DNA of 39,550 nt from the NCBI RefSeq assembly GCF_000272105.2, contig NZ_AJZD02000104.1, forward strand, positions 1 to 39,550, given 5' to 3'. Below are positions 18,079 to 27,827 of the stretch, piece by piece. A program made the translations under genes and the position numbers. The notes beneath the pieces were generated by a model that was not told the origin of the DNA, made no database searches, and saw only the letters and a program-made list of their open reading frames with translations. Position 1 is the stretch's first letter, and each line of letters opens with the position of its first letter. Origin of the DNA: Vibrio splendidus 12E03 (lineage in GTDB: Bacteria > Pseudomonadota > Gammaproteobacteria > Enterobacterales > Vibrionaceae).

Positions 18079-18279
18079 TAAGCTTTTTAAGTAATTCATC
18101 AATAATCATAAAATTAAACAAACTGCCAAACGCTATAAATTACTAATAAAAGAACGCATTTCAAAATAAGCTCTGGAATCACAAGAACTTATACCCCTCC
18201 CACACTTGCGTAAAATTTACCGTTTCAAAGTTTCCATATCGGCATTTTTATTCTACTGTTTTTATATAACGACAGTTGG

Positions 18280-21200
18280 ATGGATCCTTATATGGCGATT
18301 ACGGCCTGGAATAACCTTTCAGTCAAACATAAACTCTTTGGCTTAGTTCTACTTCCCATTTCATTATTACTCTTCCTAGCAGGTAGACAGGCTTATATAT
18401 TAACGACTCAGTTAACCGATTTTGAACGAACCAATCAGTTATCTGTCTATCTTCAAGATATTTCTATTTTGTACAGAAGTACCTTAGCCTCTAGCCCTGA
18501 AGAGTTTGCTACTCAAAGCAACCAAGTAAAGGCAGAACTTAAAAACCTGTCTCCCATCATTTTTTTAGACGCATCTGATGAAATGAATCAACTTGTTGCC
18601 GATTTCAGCGAAGCGACCTTATCGACGATGCAAGCGACTGACACTTACGATAAATTGGATGCCCTCGAATGGCAGAGCGATTTATACAAGCAACTGTTAC
18701 TTGAAGTAGAGAAAGTCCCTTTTGAAAACACTAAACGTGAAATTCAACAGCACCTCACTGCCCTTCAACAACTTGAGTGGTTGATGTTTTGGTCGAACGA
18801 AGAGTTCAAGCTTGGTAGTTCACTGATTGAGATCTTCCAAATCAGCCAAGAGTACGACCCAGAACTCGCCGAACAGATCAAAACCTTGAGTGAAAGACAG
18901 CAATTGTTCTTAGAGCGCTTTGTTTCATTGAACGCCAACGAACATCAAGTTTCTTTGATGGTTGAAGTGTTTCGAAATGATGTGTTTGCTCAAAGCCAAG
19001 AGATAAGAAGCGCGCTACTCGACCTAAATACAATCAGCCAACTGACGCCACAAGAAGTGTCTGTCGGCTTAGAAGCGATGAGCGCACGGCTCAACTTATT
19101 ACAAAGCCTTGGCGGCGTAATCAAGCAAGAGTTCCAACAAGAAGTTGAGCAAGCCATCTATGACGCACAAATACAGCGAACCCTGTTTATTTCAATCGTC
19201 GCTTTGCTGGCAGCGATTGTTATGGGTTTAACTCTTAGCTTGGCGAGACAAGTCACTAACAACCTTAATTTGGTGTTAGCTTTCTTAAAAAGCGAAAATG
19301 ATGACACGCGCCCTTCTCTAGATAAATTAATCCAAGGTAAAGATGAACTCAGTCTGTTTGCTCAGCAAGTTGAACGATTGACCATCGAACGAGAGCTCGC
19401 GAAAGAGAGATTGACGGTAGCAAAAGAAGACGCAGAGAGAGCCAAAGAGGATGCCGAACTCGCGAAAGACCACGCAATACAAGCCAGCAAAGCAAAAAGT
19501 AGCTTCTTGGCCAACATGTCTCATGAAATTCGCACCCCGCTCAATGGTGTTATTGGTATTTCGGAAATCCTCGCAGATACGCCGCTTACACCGACACAAC
19601 GTGACTATGTTGATACGATCGAAACTTCATCCCAACTGCTACTTAGCTTAATCAACGATATCTTAGACTTCTCTAAGATTGAGTCTGGCATGCTATTAAT
19701 CAGTCCGCACTCTGCATCGATTAGAGAGTCGATATACGACATCGCCTCTATTGTGGCACCAAAAGCGAAAGAACAAAGAATATCGATTAACGTTGATATC
19801 AGCCCAGATACACCAGCACGCGTGATGATAGACGATCACCGTTTAAGACAGATCTTGATGAACTTTATGTCGAATGCGGTGAAGTTTACGGCTGAAGGTG
19901 GCGTCACATTATCAATTCAAACGCTCAACAAAGCAGATAACAATGCCACCATTCGATTTGCTGTACGAGACACGGGTATTGGTATCGATTCACTGCAACA
20001 AAAACAGATATTTGAACCGTTCGCTCAAGAAGACGATTCAACCACACGTCAATTTGGTGGTACTGGTCTTGGTCTAGCCATCAGTACACAGTTGGTAGAG
20101 CTGATGGGTGGTCAAATTCAACTCGACTCCGTCAAAGGTGAAGGAAGCTGTTTCTACTTCGACTTGGTATTGCCTGTTGACTTGATACTGCCAAAACCAA
20201 GTACAGCAACGGCTGATATTTATGTGCTGGGTAACGAAAACATGCTCTCCGAGCGAATCGAGTCCGACCTTAACCTTTATGGTTTGAAGGTTACCGATAA
20301 AACGAATGATATAACGGCAATTATAGAGCAGCTCTCCACTCAAAAACACACTAAACCTATTACTGTTGTTTTCGCCGAAGATGACGCATTCCTAGCTAAT
20401 ACCCACGCAGATAACTTAGAAAAGCTGCACCAAAACGGCATCACTATCTGTTTGATACGTTCCTTCTTAAGTGAGCCAGCGGATCTTGGTGACAGCGTTA
20501 CTGCACAAGTCGCACAGCCCCTACTAGGCTTGCGTTTGATTAAAGCTATTGAGCTTTGTGATACTCGAGGTTTGGCGGAACTATCAGAAGCAAGCCAGAC
20601 ATCAGTCGAGATCCAACACAAAATCCTCATCGTTGAAGACAACAAGATCAACCAAAAAATTGCTGGCCTTCATGTCGGTAAAAGTGGTTTTGAATTCGAG
20701 TTCGCTAATAATGGTCAAGAAGCTGTGGACATGTTCACCGCTAATCCTCATTACGCGGCGATACTCATGGACTGCATGATGCCGGTTATGGATGGCTTTG
20801 ATGCAACAAGCAACATCCGAAGAATTGAAAAAGAAACGGAAGCGACGCGGCGCATCCCGATCATTGCATTGACCGCCAGTGTCATCGATGACGATATTCA
20901 GAGGTGTTTCGACGTTGGTATGGATGACTATGTACCAAAACCATTCAAGTTCGAAATGCTTAAAGAGAAAGTACTCACCGCGGTAGAAGCTATGCCACTA
21001 CCAGCTTCCTATAAAGCTCAACCTAAGAAACAACCTGCAACTGTCACTCCGATTATCAACGGGGCTGCGACCAAACGTACTTTGCCTGAAGAAGCGGAAC
21101 AAAACGCAATTCCGAGCAAATCAGAGAGAATCTTGCTAGTCGAAGACAACCGCGTCAATCAAAAAGTAGCTTCTATCATGCTGAAGAAGGCCGGATATGC

Positions 21201-21495
21201 CTTTGAAATTGCAGACAACGGACAAATTGCCGTTGATATGTACCAGAACGACAGTAGCTTCGACATTATTTTGATGGATTGCATGATGCCTGTTATGGAC
21301 GGTTTCACGGCAACTAAGAAGATTCGAGAACACGAGAAAAACCAAGGCTTAAGCAAAACTCCTATTATCGCGTTAACTGCCAGTGTTATCGATGATGATA
21401 TTCAAAAGTGCTTTGATTCCGGAATGGATGGATACGTAGCGAAGCCCGTAAGAAAAGAAAAGCTATTCCATCAAATAGAAAGTGCGACTTGTTAG
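18280..21495 (+). CDS. Hybrid sensor histidine kinase with two tandem active receivers
   Basis: 1,071 residues. Membrane segments at ~17-36 and ~305-325 enclose a large helical periplasmic sensor, possibly NIT-like. A charged coiled coil (~365-405) leads into HisKA with H415 ([10 protein letters not shown]) and a HATPase with N-box (FMSNAVKFT) and G-boxes (DTGIGI, GGTGLGL), all intact. A degenerate receiver-like segment (~645-770) precedes two canonical receivers with phospho-Asp at D831 and D1000, both [12 protein letters not shown]. This kinase should autophosphorylate and signal to its own receivers; no DNA-binding output is present. An ATG at 18292 is an alternative start with GGAT upstream. 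It leads an operon with a PstS-like protein and an outer-membrane protein, which suggests the periplasmic partner feeds the sensor. Confidence 0.93.
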   Translation: MDPYMAITAWNNLSVKHKLFGLVLLPISLLLFLAGRQAYILTTQLTDFERTNQLSVYLQDISILYRSTLASSPEEFATQSNQVKAELKNLSPIIFLDASDEMNQLVADFSEATLSTMQATDTYDKLDALEWQSDLYKQLLLEVEKVPFENTKREIQQHLTALQQLEWLMFWSNEEFKLGSSLIEIFQISQEYDPELAEQIKTLSERQQLFLERFVSLNANEHQVSLMVEVFRNDVFAQSQEIRSALLDLNTISQLTPQEVSVGLEAMSARLNLLQSLGGVIKQEFQQEVEQAIYDAQIQRTLFISIVALLAAIVMGLTLSLARQVTNNLNLVLAFLKSENDDTRPSLDKLIQGKDELSLFAQQVERLTIERELAKERLTVAKEDAERAKEDAELAKDHAIQASKAKSSFLANMSHEIRTPLNGVIGISEILADTPLTPTQRDYVDTIETSSQLLLSLINDILDFSKIESGMLLISPHSASIRESIYDIASIVAPKAKEQRISINVDISPDTPARVMIDDHRLRQILMNFMSNAVKFTAEGGVTLSIQTLNKADNNATIRFAVRDTGIGIDSLQQKQIFEPFAQEDDSTTRQFGGTGLGLAISTQLVELMGGQIQLDSVKGEGSCFYFDLVLPVDLILPKPSTATADIYVLGNENMLSERIESDLNLYGLKVTDKTNDITAIIEQLSTQKHTKPITVVFAEDDAFLANTHADNLEKLHQNGITICLIRSFLSEPADLGDSVTAQVAQPLLGLRLIKAIELCDTRGLAELSEASQTSVEIQHKILIVEDNKINQKIAGLHVGKSGFEFEFANNGQEAVDMFTANPHYAAILMDCMMPVMDGFDATSNIRRIEKETEATRRIPIIALTASVIDDDIQRCFDVGMDDYVPKPFKFEMLKEKVLTAVEAMPLPASYKAQPKKQPATVTPIINGAATKRTLPEEAEQNAIPSKSERILLVEDNRVNQKVASIMLKKAGYAFEIADNGQIAVDMYQNDSSFDIILMDCMMPVMDGFTATKKIREHEKNQGLSKTPIIALTASVIDDDIQKCFDSGMDGYVAKPVRKEKLFHQIESATC

Positions 21496-21499
21496 GAGA
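21494..21499 (+). promoter_or_regulatory. Ribosome binding site deciding the start of the PstS-like gene
   Basis: AGGAGA overlaps the stop codon of the kinase gene and lies six bases before the ATG at 21506. This makes that ATG the likely start rather than upstream non-ATG codons at 21482. Confidence 0.65.
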
Positions 21500-21505
21500 T
21501 ACCTC

Positions 21506-21982
21506 ATGGATTGGATTAGAACAATAAAAACACTTCCCCGCAGAGTCATGTTGCCAGTCGCGGTAGGGCTATTAGGAAGCTTGCTTTTTCTAAGCCCTGC
21601 TCACGCCGCTGAAGATTATGCCATATTTTCTTTAGACTCCGGATTTGAAGAGATATCAATAAACAAAGCGCGAAAGCTCTATAGAGGGAAAACTAAGCGC
21701 CTCAATGGCAAACGTGTAGAGCTATCAGATTGGCCTGAAAACAGCACTGAAAGAGAGGACTTTTATCAACTTTTACTTGGAAAAAACGCCGCTCAAATGA
21801 ATGCTCACTGGGCTGGCTTATCTTTTTCAGGAAAAGCGCGTTACCCAAGAGAAATCAAAGCGGCATCAACCGACAGCTTAGTAGACTGGCTTGATGACAA
21901 ACCAAATCGTATTGGTTACTCACCACTCTCTTCGGTTCCTCAAAATGCCAACGTTCTCTACGTTATAAGTTCGGAGAAATAA
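21506..21982 (+). CDS. Small PstS-like periplasmic substrate-binding protein
   Basis: 158 residues from the ATG at 21506 (MDWIRTIKT). The signal peptide ends at SPAHA near residue 34. The mature part resembles one lobe of phosphate-type (PstS-like) binding proteins: LYRGKTKRLNGKRVELSDWP, then a Ser/Arg motif (STEREDFYQLLLGK), FSGKARYP and the C-terminal NRIGYSPLSS. It is about half the size of a full PstS and has no permease genes nearby. It therefore looks like a sensory or accessory periplasmic protein rather than a transporter part. The gene lies between the hybrid kinase and the outer-membrane protein, with 10-base and 1-base gaps, in a clear operon. The ligand is unknown. Confidence 0.8.
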   Translation: MDWIRTIKTLPRRVMLPVAVGLLGSLLFLSPAHAAEDYAIFSLDSGFEEISINKARKLYRGKTKRLNGKRVELSDWPENSTEREDFYQLLLGKNAAQMNAHWAGLSFSGKARYPREIKAASTDSLVDWLDDKPNRIGYSPLSSVPQNANVLYVISSEK

Positions 21983-21983
21983 T

Positions 21984-23075
21984 ATGAAAAGAATAATTAC
22001 GTCAGTGCTATGTGCTTCAATTGCCTCTCCGGCTTTTGCGAATATCGAACTTACCGATAATTTATCCTTAAGTGGCTTTGGCTCAACGTCTTGGGCAACA
22101 TCGGATAACGATAATCCATTAATCATCAACCGCGGTTTTACTGATGAGAGCTGCTACGACTGTGATACCACATTTGGTGTTCAACTCGATTACTTCTACA
22201 ACTCATTCAAAGCTTCCGTGCAAGTTGTCAAGCCACCCCAATATGATTGGAGTGAACCGCAGCTAGAGTGGGCTTACTTAGGCTATGAATTTAATGACTT
22301 TGATGTCAGCGTTGGTCGATTACGACTGCCACTATTCCTTACCTCTGAGTACTACTATGTGGGCCAAGCCTATATGACAGCAAGGCCACCGACAGAGGTG
22401 TATAACAGCGTTCTCGGAATCACAGCTTTCAACGGCATAAAAGTGAGCTGGACTCGTGATGTCAGTGATGAAGCAACGCTATTGCTCTCACCTTTCTTCG
22501 GTGTAAAAGACAAAAACAAAGTCGACTTTAATTCAAGTACAGAACTGGAATTTGAAACCAACCGAATGTTCGGTGCCAATCTTCAATTGAGCGGTGAAAA
22601 CTATCGTTGGAACTTGTCATTCCTCGACTCCAATTTTGATCAAACCGTTTCTGGCACGATTACAATCCCTGGAACTTCGATAACAGCTCCATTCAGTAGA
22701 AAACAAGACAACCTACACATTCAACTTTGGTCGTTAGGTGTTGAGTATGAATTAGGTCAAGCGGTGCTTGCAAGTGAAGGACAGATCAGTGACATCTCGT
22801 CCTCGATGTACGCTAGTTTGGGCTACAGACTAGATTTATTCACTCCATACGTCGTTTACGGAGCAGAGTTTGATTCTCACGAACACCTAACAGGAAACAG
22901 CTACCTAATTGGTGTGGATTACGATGTGTTACCTAACGTGTCTATCAATGGTGAAGTGCAATATTTTGAGGCTCGTAAAGCAAACGGTGCCTTTGTTGAG
23001 AATTTCAACGCACTTACTGGTTTTGATGACAAAGATGCCGTCCTTTACACCATCATGTTGAGTTTCGTCTTCTAA
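21984..23075 (+). CDS. Outer-membrane beta-barrel protein (porin-like)
   Basis: 363 residues with a signal peptide cleaved after ASPAFA (residue ~19) and a mature protein made of alternating amphipathic strands. It ends in Phe (IMLSFVF), the C-terminal BAM signal of outer-membrane barrels. Aromatic girdle residues are frequent (YYVGQAY, WAYLGYEF). The size suits a 14-16 strand porin. The early pair C-YDC (ESCYDCDTT) could form a disulfide. GGAG precedes the ATG, one base after the previous stop, so it is the third gene of the kinase operon. A specific substrate cannot be read from the sequence. It may be the regulated uptake porin for the ligand sensed by the operon (inference). Confidence 0.85.
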   Translation: MKRIITSVLCASIASPAFANIELTDNLSLSGFGSTSWATSDNDNPLIINRGFTDESCYDCDTTFGVQLDYFYNSFKASVQVVKPPQYDWSEPQLEWAYLGYEFNDFDVSVGRLRLPLFLTSEYYYVGQAYMTARPPTEVYNSVLGITAFNGIKVSWTRDVSDEATLLLSPFFGVKDKNKVDFNSSTELEFETNRMFGANLQLSGENYRWNLSFLDSNFDQTVSGTITIPGTSITAPFSRKQDNLHIQLWSLGVEYELGQAVLASEGQISDISSSMYASLGYRLDLFTPYVVYGAEFDSHEHLTGNSYLIGVDYDVLPNVSINGEVQYFEARKANGAFVENFNALTGFDDKDAVLYTIMLSFVF

Positions 23076-23108
23076 CCCAAAATTAGACAATCACCATTAA
23101 ATAAAAGC

Positions 23109-23138
23109 CCAAGGTAATCAAATAACCTTGGTCTTTTT
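23109..23138 (+). terminator. Intrinsic terminator after the kinase/porin operon
   Basis: Stem CCAAGGT (23109-23115) pairs with ACCTTGG (23125-23131) around a nine-base loop, followed by TCTTTTT. It lies 34 bases after the porin stop. Confidence 0.75.
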
Positions 23139-23334
23139 AATGTCTTTGAATTGTCATGCTTAACAAGCCATAACATTGATCTTATATATCCTTTAATAGA
23201 GAAACATTTAGGTGATTTGGCGATTAATGTCAGAGCCGTCAATATTGTGTAAGAAGGCTGCAAACTCAAGAACTTCACTACCTTAATTTGGTCAACCTAA
23301 GAGCGAATAAACAGATACCTTAAACGGAGAACGC

Positions 23335-25065
23335 ATGCGAATAGCGACTTTATCTTTAAGTTTGGTTTCAGCGGTCGGTTTCGCGGCTGAGCCAAATCCT
23401 TTTCCAATTACGCCAGACGAAACTGGCGAAGAGTTTATGGTAAGTGCCACGAATCCATACGTAAGCAGCACTGGGTATTCGATACTCAAAAAAGGCGGTA
23501 ACGCGGTCGATGCGATGGTGGCGATGCAGATGACAATGTCGGTGGTTGAACCTGATATGACTGGGATTGGCGGTGGTACTTTTGCGCTGTTTTATCAAAA
23601 AGACAAAGATCAATTCCTCGCTCTTGATGGACGAGATGAAGCCCCTTCAAGTGCCACTCCAGACATGTTCATGAAAAATGGAAAAGCGCTTAGTCGAAAC
23701 GAGATTCTAGGGGCTCGTTCTGTTGCCGTTCCCGGCACACTTCGCTTGCTCTATAGCACTCATCAACAATACGGGAAATTGCCTTGGTCTGAGCTTGTTC
23801 AACCCGCGATTGAACTGGCAAGCAAGGGCTATGCGATGAACAGCTACACCTACGACATCGTGGTTCGTGAACAAGAAAGATTGATTGAAGATCCAGAAAT
23901 CGAAGCCCTGTATTGGAATGACGACCAAATCAAACCAACCGGCACATTGATGAAGAACCCAAAGCTTGCCACAACATTGACCAATATTGCTCAACAAGGT
24001 GATAAGTACCTTTATGGTGGCGAGTTTGGTAAGCACATAGTTGAAACGGTGAACAGCCGAATCGACGCCGACCAAGCTAAGCTCTCTATCGAAGATTTTG
24101 AACAGTACCAAGTGAAACAGCGTGAGGTTATTGAAAGCGACTACCGAGGCAATAAGATTGTCTCATTTGGCTATCCAGCCTCTGGTGGTGTGATGGTCGC
24201 TCAAAGCCTTGAAATGTTGGAAGCCTATGACTTAGCCAACATGTCTAAAACCGATGTTGAACCTTGGCGCTTGATGACTGAAGCTATGAGAATCGCTAAA
24301 GCCGATCGTATCTCTTATGCAGGTGATCCAGATTATGTTGAAGCGCCAGTTGCTGCCCTACTCGACAAATCCTACATCGATGAGCGACGTAAACTCATTC
24401 CAGAGAGTGGCATTGCGAAAAAAAATCCGAAGGCAGGCAAACTATTAGATACTGATTACGCTCAGTATCAAGGTTTTGAGAGCCAAGATACCGGTCACAT
24501 ATCCATCATCGACAAAGACGGTAATGCCATTGCAATGACCAGCACCGTCGGCACAGGTATGGGTTCAGGAGTAATGGTCGATGGTGTGATTCTTAACGCA
24601 CAAATGGCGAACTTCTCCACCAAACCCACCATAAACGGTAAACCGACTCAAAATGCCATCGAAGCAGGTAAGCGACCACGCTCTGCGATCACACCGTTAA
24701 TGGTTATGGATAAAAAAGACGACCTGCGTTTAGTTGTCGGATCTCCAGGTAGCTCGCAAATTCCGGGGTACGTGTTAAAAACCGTAGTTGGAGTTTTAGA
24801 TTGGGATCTGTCTGCGCAGGAAGCAATTGACCTTCCAAACATCCAATACGGCACTAAGATTGATCGCACCAAACCTTATGACCCAACGGGTTTACTCGTC
24901 GAGAAGAAGACCTACGCCGAAATGTTAGTACCAGAGTTCATGCAGCTCGGTTACCCGGTGCATGTCATTCCAGTCGTCAGTGGCTTGAATGCCATTGAAG
25001 TCAAAGATGGCAAGATCTATGGCGCGACCGACAGACGCCGTGCATCAAGCTCTATGGGTGAATAA
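23335..25065 (+). CDS. ggt: Gamma-glutamyltranspeptidase
   Basis: 576 residues with a short signal peptide ending near VGFA (residue ~17). This periplasmic N-terminal nucleophile hydrolase cleaves gamma-glutamyl bonds of glutathione and related compounds. It matures by autocleavage before Thr386 in SQDTGHIS, the equivalent of the TTHYS motif in E. coli Ggt. Other family marks are KGGNAVDAMVA near the start, GGGTFALFY, DGRDEAPSSATPDMF, LNAQMANFS, KRPRSAITP and GSPGSSQIPGYVL. The second residue of the catalytic motif is Gly rather than Thr, as in some non-enteric homologues. GGAG precedes the ATG. The gene has its own upstream region and a bidirectional terminator, so it is probably monocistronic. 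Confidence 0.95.
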   Translation: MRIATLSLSLVSAVGFAAEPNPFPITPDETGEEFMVSATNPYVSSTGYSILKKGGNAVDAMVAMQMTMSVVEPDMTGIGGGTFALFYQKDKDQFLALDGRDEAPSSATPDMFMKNGKALSRNEILGARSVAVPGTLRLLYSTHQQYGKLPWSELVQPAIELASKGYAMNSYTYDIVVREQERLIEDPEIEALYWNDDQIKPTGTLMKNPKLATTLTNIAQQGDKYLYGGEFGKHIVETVNSRIDADQAKLSIEDFEQYQVKQREVIESDYRGNKIVSFGYPASGGVMVAQSLEMLEAYDLANMSKTDVEPWRLMTEAMRIAKADRISYAGDPDYVEAPVAALLDKSYIDERRKLIPESGIAKKNPKAGKLLDTDYAQYQGFESQDTGHISIIDKDGNAIAMTSTVGTGMGSGVMVDGVILNAQMANFSTKPTINGKPTQNAIEAGKRPRSAITPLMVMDKKDDLRLVVGSPGSSQIPGYVLKTVVGVLDWDLSAQEAIDLPNIQYGTKIDRTKPYDPTGLLVEKKTYAEMLVPEFMQLGYPVHVIPVVSGLNAIEVKDGKIYGATDRRRASSSMGE

Positions 25066-25148
25066 TAAAGTGAAATGGGCAAGTAATAGGCTTGCCCTTA
25101 TTTTGTCTTTAGTTGCTTGAGCCTTATCTAAGTGGTTCATGGATGAGA

Positions 25149-25179
25149 AAAAGCCAGTCAAACATGTCGACTGGCTTTT
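25149..25179. terminator. Bidirectional terminator between ggt and the HEAT/TPR gene
   Basis: An 11-base perfect stem AAAAGCCAGTC (25149-25159) and GACTGGCTTTT (25169-25179) with a nine-base loop. A-run on the left and T-run on the right let it work for both converging genes. Confidence 0.85.
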
Positions 25180-25212
25180 CATTATCGGCTTCGCTAGTTA
25201 CTCATTAGAATA

Positions 25213-26271
25213 TTATGAGCTTGGCGCTACTCGTTTCTCTTTCAACTGCTCAATAACATAATCAGGAGCTACTTTACCTAGCTCACCTAAGCAATCATCG
25301 GTCTTTTCATTGCCGTAACGCACATAGATATCGCAGACCGCGTATAACTGTTCTGGAGAGCCTGAAATTAGGTACGCTTTTTCAAAAGATTGGGTCGACT
25401 TGTCGATATCCAACTCTTCTTGTAACACCCCATTTAGGTACCAGTAATAGCTGTTATCTTTCGCTAGCTTCGCAGCTACTTCAATCTCTTTGGCGGCTGC
25501 AGTTTTGTCTTCAAGGCGAACCAAAGTCAACGATTTCGAATAATGTAGTGCGGCGTTGTTTGGCACGCTCTCTAAACCACGATCTAATACTTCGACTGCT
25601 TGTTTGTCTTTGTTCTGAGCTCGAAAATTATCTGCGTAGCTCAACCAAACTTGCGCTTCTTTTGGATGCGTATTGATCAGTTCTAGATAAACCGTTTCCG
25701 CCTTATCCCAGTCATTGTGCCAACGAAGCACATCAGCAAACAGTAATTGGTACTTTTCAGATTCTTGCGTTTCCAAGAAGCTAATCAACTCTGTGACTGG
25801 TGGTTCAATTTGTGCTTTCTGTTCATCATCTAATGCATTGAAGTCACGAACTAAATTGGATGTCACCGTGTGGCGAACCATGGTATCGCTGTCTTTTAGC
25901 AGGGGGGAAATTAACGCCCAGCGATGCTCAAGTTGGTAAGGTTCAGAACCGATAACCGCCGCTTCACGCACTTCAGGGTTTTGATCTTTCAAGCCTCTAG
26001 CAACCGCCACCAGCGCATTTTGGCTTGGGTATGAAGCAAGCTCTTGCAGTGCACCAGTACGATTTTCAACAGATTGATTCTGATCTTGTGCCATGTAAGA
26101 CAACTGTTGAATGCGGGTTTGAGTGTCAGTCATTTCAAGCACTTGATTGATATGTTGTGCCGGTGCATCAACTGTTTGTTGAACGCTATTTGCAGCCATC
26201 GCAGACGTTGAAATCAATGCGGACGTTGAAACCAATAAAGCAACAGCCGTCGCTAAACTCTTCTTTATCAT
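25213..26271 (-). CDS. Periplasmic HEAT-repeat plus TPR protein
   Basis: 352 residues with a signal peptide cleaved near SAMA (residue ~27). Residues ~50-150 form HEAT-like helical pairs (NRTGALQELASYP, NPEVREAAVIGSEP, MVRHTVTSNLVRDF). Residues ~190-335 form TPRs (DKAETVYLELINTHPKEAQVWLSYA style units). Such proteins scaffold protein interactions; no catalytic motif is seen. The C-terminal part has two cysteines (CDIYV, DDCLGEL). AAGGTAAT precedes the ATG. It lies 87 bases after the radical SAM maturase gene on the same strand and may be co-transcribed, suggesting a role with the maturase or the nearby FGE-like/phosphatase pair. That functional link is inference. Confidence 0.82.
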   Translation of the reverse strand: MIKKSLATAVALLVSTSALISTSAMAANSVQQTVDAPAQHINQVLEMTDTQTRIQQLSYMAQDQNQSVENRTGALQELASYPSQNALVAVARGLKDQNPEVREAAVIGSEPYQLEHRWALISPLLKDSDTMVRHTVTSNLVRDFNALDDEQKAQIEPPVTELISFLETQESEKYQLLFADVLRWHNDWDKAETVYLELINTHPKEAQVWLSYADNFRAQNKDKQAVEVLDRGLESVPNNAALHYSKSLTLVRLEDKTAAAKEIEVAAKLAKDNSYYWYLNGVLQEELDIDKSTQSFEKAYLISGSPEQLYAVCDIYVRYGNEKTDDCLGELGKVAPDYVIEQLKEKRVAPSS

Positions 26272-26358
26272 AGTATTACCTTAAACTGGAGAACTTAGCC
26301 TGTCCTTAGACTCGTATCTGATTAAATTTATCTTGGACCTGTTGATCTAAAGAACAAG

Positions 26359-27690
26359 TTAAAACTTGGTCTCGAACGTAGCTTGTTGCGCCTGTTTCGC
26401 TCGATGCGCCATCAATACTGAGTCGCTGAATTTGCCATGAGCAACCGGATGCCCCATCGCGCGAGCGATGTAAGCCATCGACTTATCAACATGAGAAAAG
26501 AACTTATGCCAACCTGCACATAAGTAGTTCAAGCCCGGTTCGCCTGCACGAGTTTTGATAAAGCGGTTCTTAGGACACTCACCATGACAAGCGAACTTGT
26601 AATCACACTGCTGACATTGACTGGTCAGTGTGCGGGATTTAGCAAAACCAAACTGTTGCTGTGGTGCGCTGTACGCTAAGTCATCAAGCTTCTCGTGGAG
26701 AATATTGCCAATTTTGTACTCAGGGTAAACATAGTGGTCGCATGAGAATACATCGCCATTTGGCTCCATTGCCAAACCCTTTCCGCATATCTCGTTCAAG
26801 GTACACAGTGGGTTCGGACGCCCAATCCATGTTTCTACGCTCGCTTCAAAATACTGAACAAACACCTTACCGATGTCGTTCTTAGCCCACTCATCAAACA
26901 CAGAAATAAGGAAGTTACCCCAAGCCAAGTCCGACACACACCACGATTCCATGATCGAATCTTTATGGCCGGGGATCAGGCGTTTGTCGCCTTGTTTGAG
27001 CTGTTCGCTCACTTGGGATGTTTGTGGTGCAATCGTTCGGAACGTTTTCTGTTCAACGATAGGAATAAACTGCATTTGCGGTGACTTCACCACATCACGT
27101 AGGAAGCGATAGACCTCAAGTGCATTTTGACTGGTGAGGTTATTCACACAGGTAAGCGTTGCAAACTTCACTTGATGTTTGTGCAGCAGCTCCACAGCCG
27201 CCATCACTTGTTTGAATGTGCCACGGCCAGCTTTGTTAACACGATAGGCATTGTGCAGCATTTCAGGACCATCAATGCTCAAACCGATCAGGAAGTTATT
27301 CTTCGCAAGAAACTCAGCCCAATCATCATTCAGCAAAGTACCATTGGTTTGTAAATCGTTTGAAATCAATACACCTTCAGGTTGGTACTTTTTCTGTAAC
27401 TCAACCACGCGTTCAAAATACGCCAAACCTAGCATGGACGGTTCACCGCCCTGCCATGAGAAGATGATTTCTGGCGTGTTTTGACCTTCGATGTATTGTC
27501 GGATGTAGGTTTCTAATGTCTCATCATCCATTCTTGGAGAACTGCCTTTCTTGTACTCCAACAAATCTTGCTTACTTAGGTAGTAACAATATTTACAGTC
27601 AATGTTGCACGCTGCGCCAATCGGCTTAGCCATGACATGCAAGCGCTTAGACGCTTTACCGTTATACTGTGGACCTTGAGTAATATGCAT
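26359..27690 (-). CDS. Anaerobic sulfatase-maturating enzyme-like radical SAM/SPASM protein
   Basis: 443 residues, cytoplasmic. The radical SAM cluster motif is C28-x3-C32-x2-C35 (CNIDCKYCYY), followed by SWQGGEPSMLG and LSIDGPE. The C-terminal SPASM domain binds two auxiliary clusters (CTLNEICGKG, FSCDHYVYPE, CQQCDYKFACHGECPKNR, YLCAGW). This arrangement and length match anSME enzymes (YdeM/AslB-like), which oxidise an active-site Cys or Ser of sulfatases to formylglycine in an oxygen-independent way. No Cys/Ser-type sulfatase is encoded in the window, so the substrate must lie elsewhere or differ. It is divergent from a Cys-free FGE-like lipoprotein. Confidence 0.92.
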   Translation of the reverse strand: MHITQGPQYNGKASKRLHVMAKPIGAACNIDCKYCYYLSKQDLLEYKKGSSPRMDDETLETYIRQYIEGQNTPEIIFSWQGGEPSMLGLAYFERVVELQKKYQPEGVLISNDLQTNGTLLNDDWAEFLAKNNFLIGLSIDGPEMLHNAYRVNKAGRGTFKQVMAAVELLHKHQVKFATLTCVNNLTSQNALEVYRFLRDVVKSPQMQFIPIVEQKTFRTIAPQTSQVSEQLKQGDKRLIPGHKDSIMESWCVSDLAWGNFLISVFDEWAKNDIGKVFVQYFEASVETWIGRPNPLCTLNEICGKGLAMEPNGDVFSCDHYVYPEYKIGNILHEKLDDLAYSAPQQQFGFAKSRTLTSQCQQCDYKFACHGECPKNRFIKTRAGEPGLNYLCAGWHKFFSHVDKSMAYIARAMGHPVAHGKFSDSVLMAHRAKQAQQATFETKF

Positions 27691-27728
27691 GATTTACCTA
27701 CCTATTTTAGTATTCTGGACCCATCATA

Positions 27729-27778
27729 ATTCCTATTCGATCATGTGACATGTTATACCCTTTATAACCAATAGGAAT
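27729..27778. promoter_or_regulatory. Nested inverted repeats in the divergent maturase/FGE-like control region
   Basis: Outer arms ATTCCTATT (27729-27737) and AATAGGAAT (27770-27778) are perfect 9-base complements with a 32-base spacer. Inside it, GTTATA (27752-27757) and TATAAC (27763-27768) form a second repeat with a 5-base spacer. The position between two divergent genes suggests an operator or paired binding sites. Confidence 0.4.
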
Positions 27779-27827
27779 GACCTTAAACGTTAGAATTAGA
27801 CCCTATTTCGAACATCTGAGGCACGTG

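Noticed and set aside
27777..27827. Upstream ATG giving a longer FGE-like protein
   Set aside because: It falls inside an inverted repeat, has no ribosome binding site and would place 17 charged residues before a clear lipoprotein signal. The ATG at 27828 has GAGG upstream.
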